Below, piece after piece: positions 62,757 to 64,000 of a stretch of 64,000 bases of DNA. The position numbers and the translations under genes are program-made. Source of the stretch: Kroppenstedtia eburnea (GTDB lineage: Bacteria > Bacillota > Bacilli > Thermoactinomycetales > DSM-45169). The notes beneath the pieces were generated by a model. The model was not told the origin of the DNA. It did no database searches and was given only the letters and a program-made list of their open reading frames with translations. The DNA is taken from the NCBI RefSeq assembly GCF_013282215.1, contig NZ_CP048103.1, positions 2,170,001-2,234,000 of the forward strand. Reading direction: 5' to 3'. Position 1 is the stretch's first letter; each line of letters begins with the position of its first letter.

Positions 62757-64000
<1,244 letters not shown>

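Overview
The window looks like chromosome of a GC-rich, endospore-forming Firmicute, most likely a member of the Thermoactinomycetaceae (Kroppenstedtia, Desmospora and Melghirimyces are the kind of genera I have in mind). The reasons are a Bacillus-like core gene order, sporulation and germination genes (spoVM, ylbJ, a gerA-type operon), many GTG and TTG starts behind strong Shine-Dalgarno sequences, and a base composition richer in GC than Bacillus. The genus is inference. No rRNA or tRNA genes were seen.

Almost everything is on the minus strand. Read from the right edge to the left, the backbone is glpK-glpP-glpD, then yicC-remA-gmk-rpoZ-coaBC-priA-def-fmt-rsmB, then rlmN-prpC-prkC-rsgA-rpe-thiT-thiN-spoVM. 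After that come yloU-fakA-degV(fakB)-sdaAB-sdaAA-recG, then a ylb-type block (rsmD-coaD, ylbK, ylbL, yceD, rpmF, with ylbJ opposed). The lipid block fapR-plsX-fabH-fabD-fabG-acpP-fabF-rnc follows, and then smc-ftsY. This is the Bacillus subtilis yloC-to-ftsY order with insertions. The lipid block starts at a recognisable FapR operator. FakA and the DegV protein recycle fatty acids into the PlsX pathway of the same region.

The insertions hold most of the accessory content. (1) Between spoVM and rpmB (about 28.86-35.02 kb) lies what I read as a complete retron. It has a promoter, an msr-msd RNA with 13-nt a1/a2 repeats and a long msd hairpin, a terminator, an 889-residue alpha-helical (HEAT-like) protein, a winged-helix plus SWIM zinc-finger protein, and a retron reverse transcriptase with NAxxH, YADD and VTG motifs. 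(2) Between rsmB and rlmN lie a gerAA-AB-AC germinant receptor operon, a membrane-anchored GAF protein, and two divergent FMN-binding glutamate-synthase-like paralogues. (3) Between yicC and glpD lie a GntR regulator with a clear promoter and operator, a deletion-fused ABC transporter remnant and a DUF3817 membrane protein.

The intergenic spaces carry a family of about 130-bp foldback elements (six copies, one internally deleted). A second 53-bp repeat is nested in one copy, tandem beside another and degenerate beside a third. A candidate small structured RNA lies at 19.2-19.4 kb, and a 40-codon gene with its own promoter and terminator lies at 21.3 kb. Start codons were chosen from Shine-Dalgarno spacing. 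Functions rest on recognised motifs and gene order, not on database searches.
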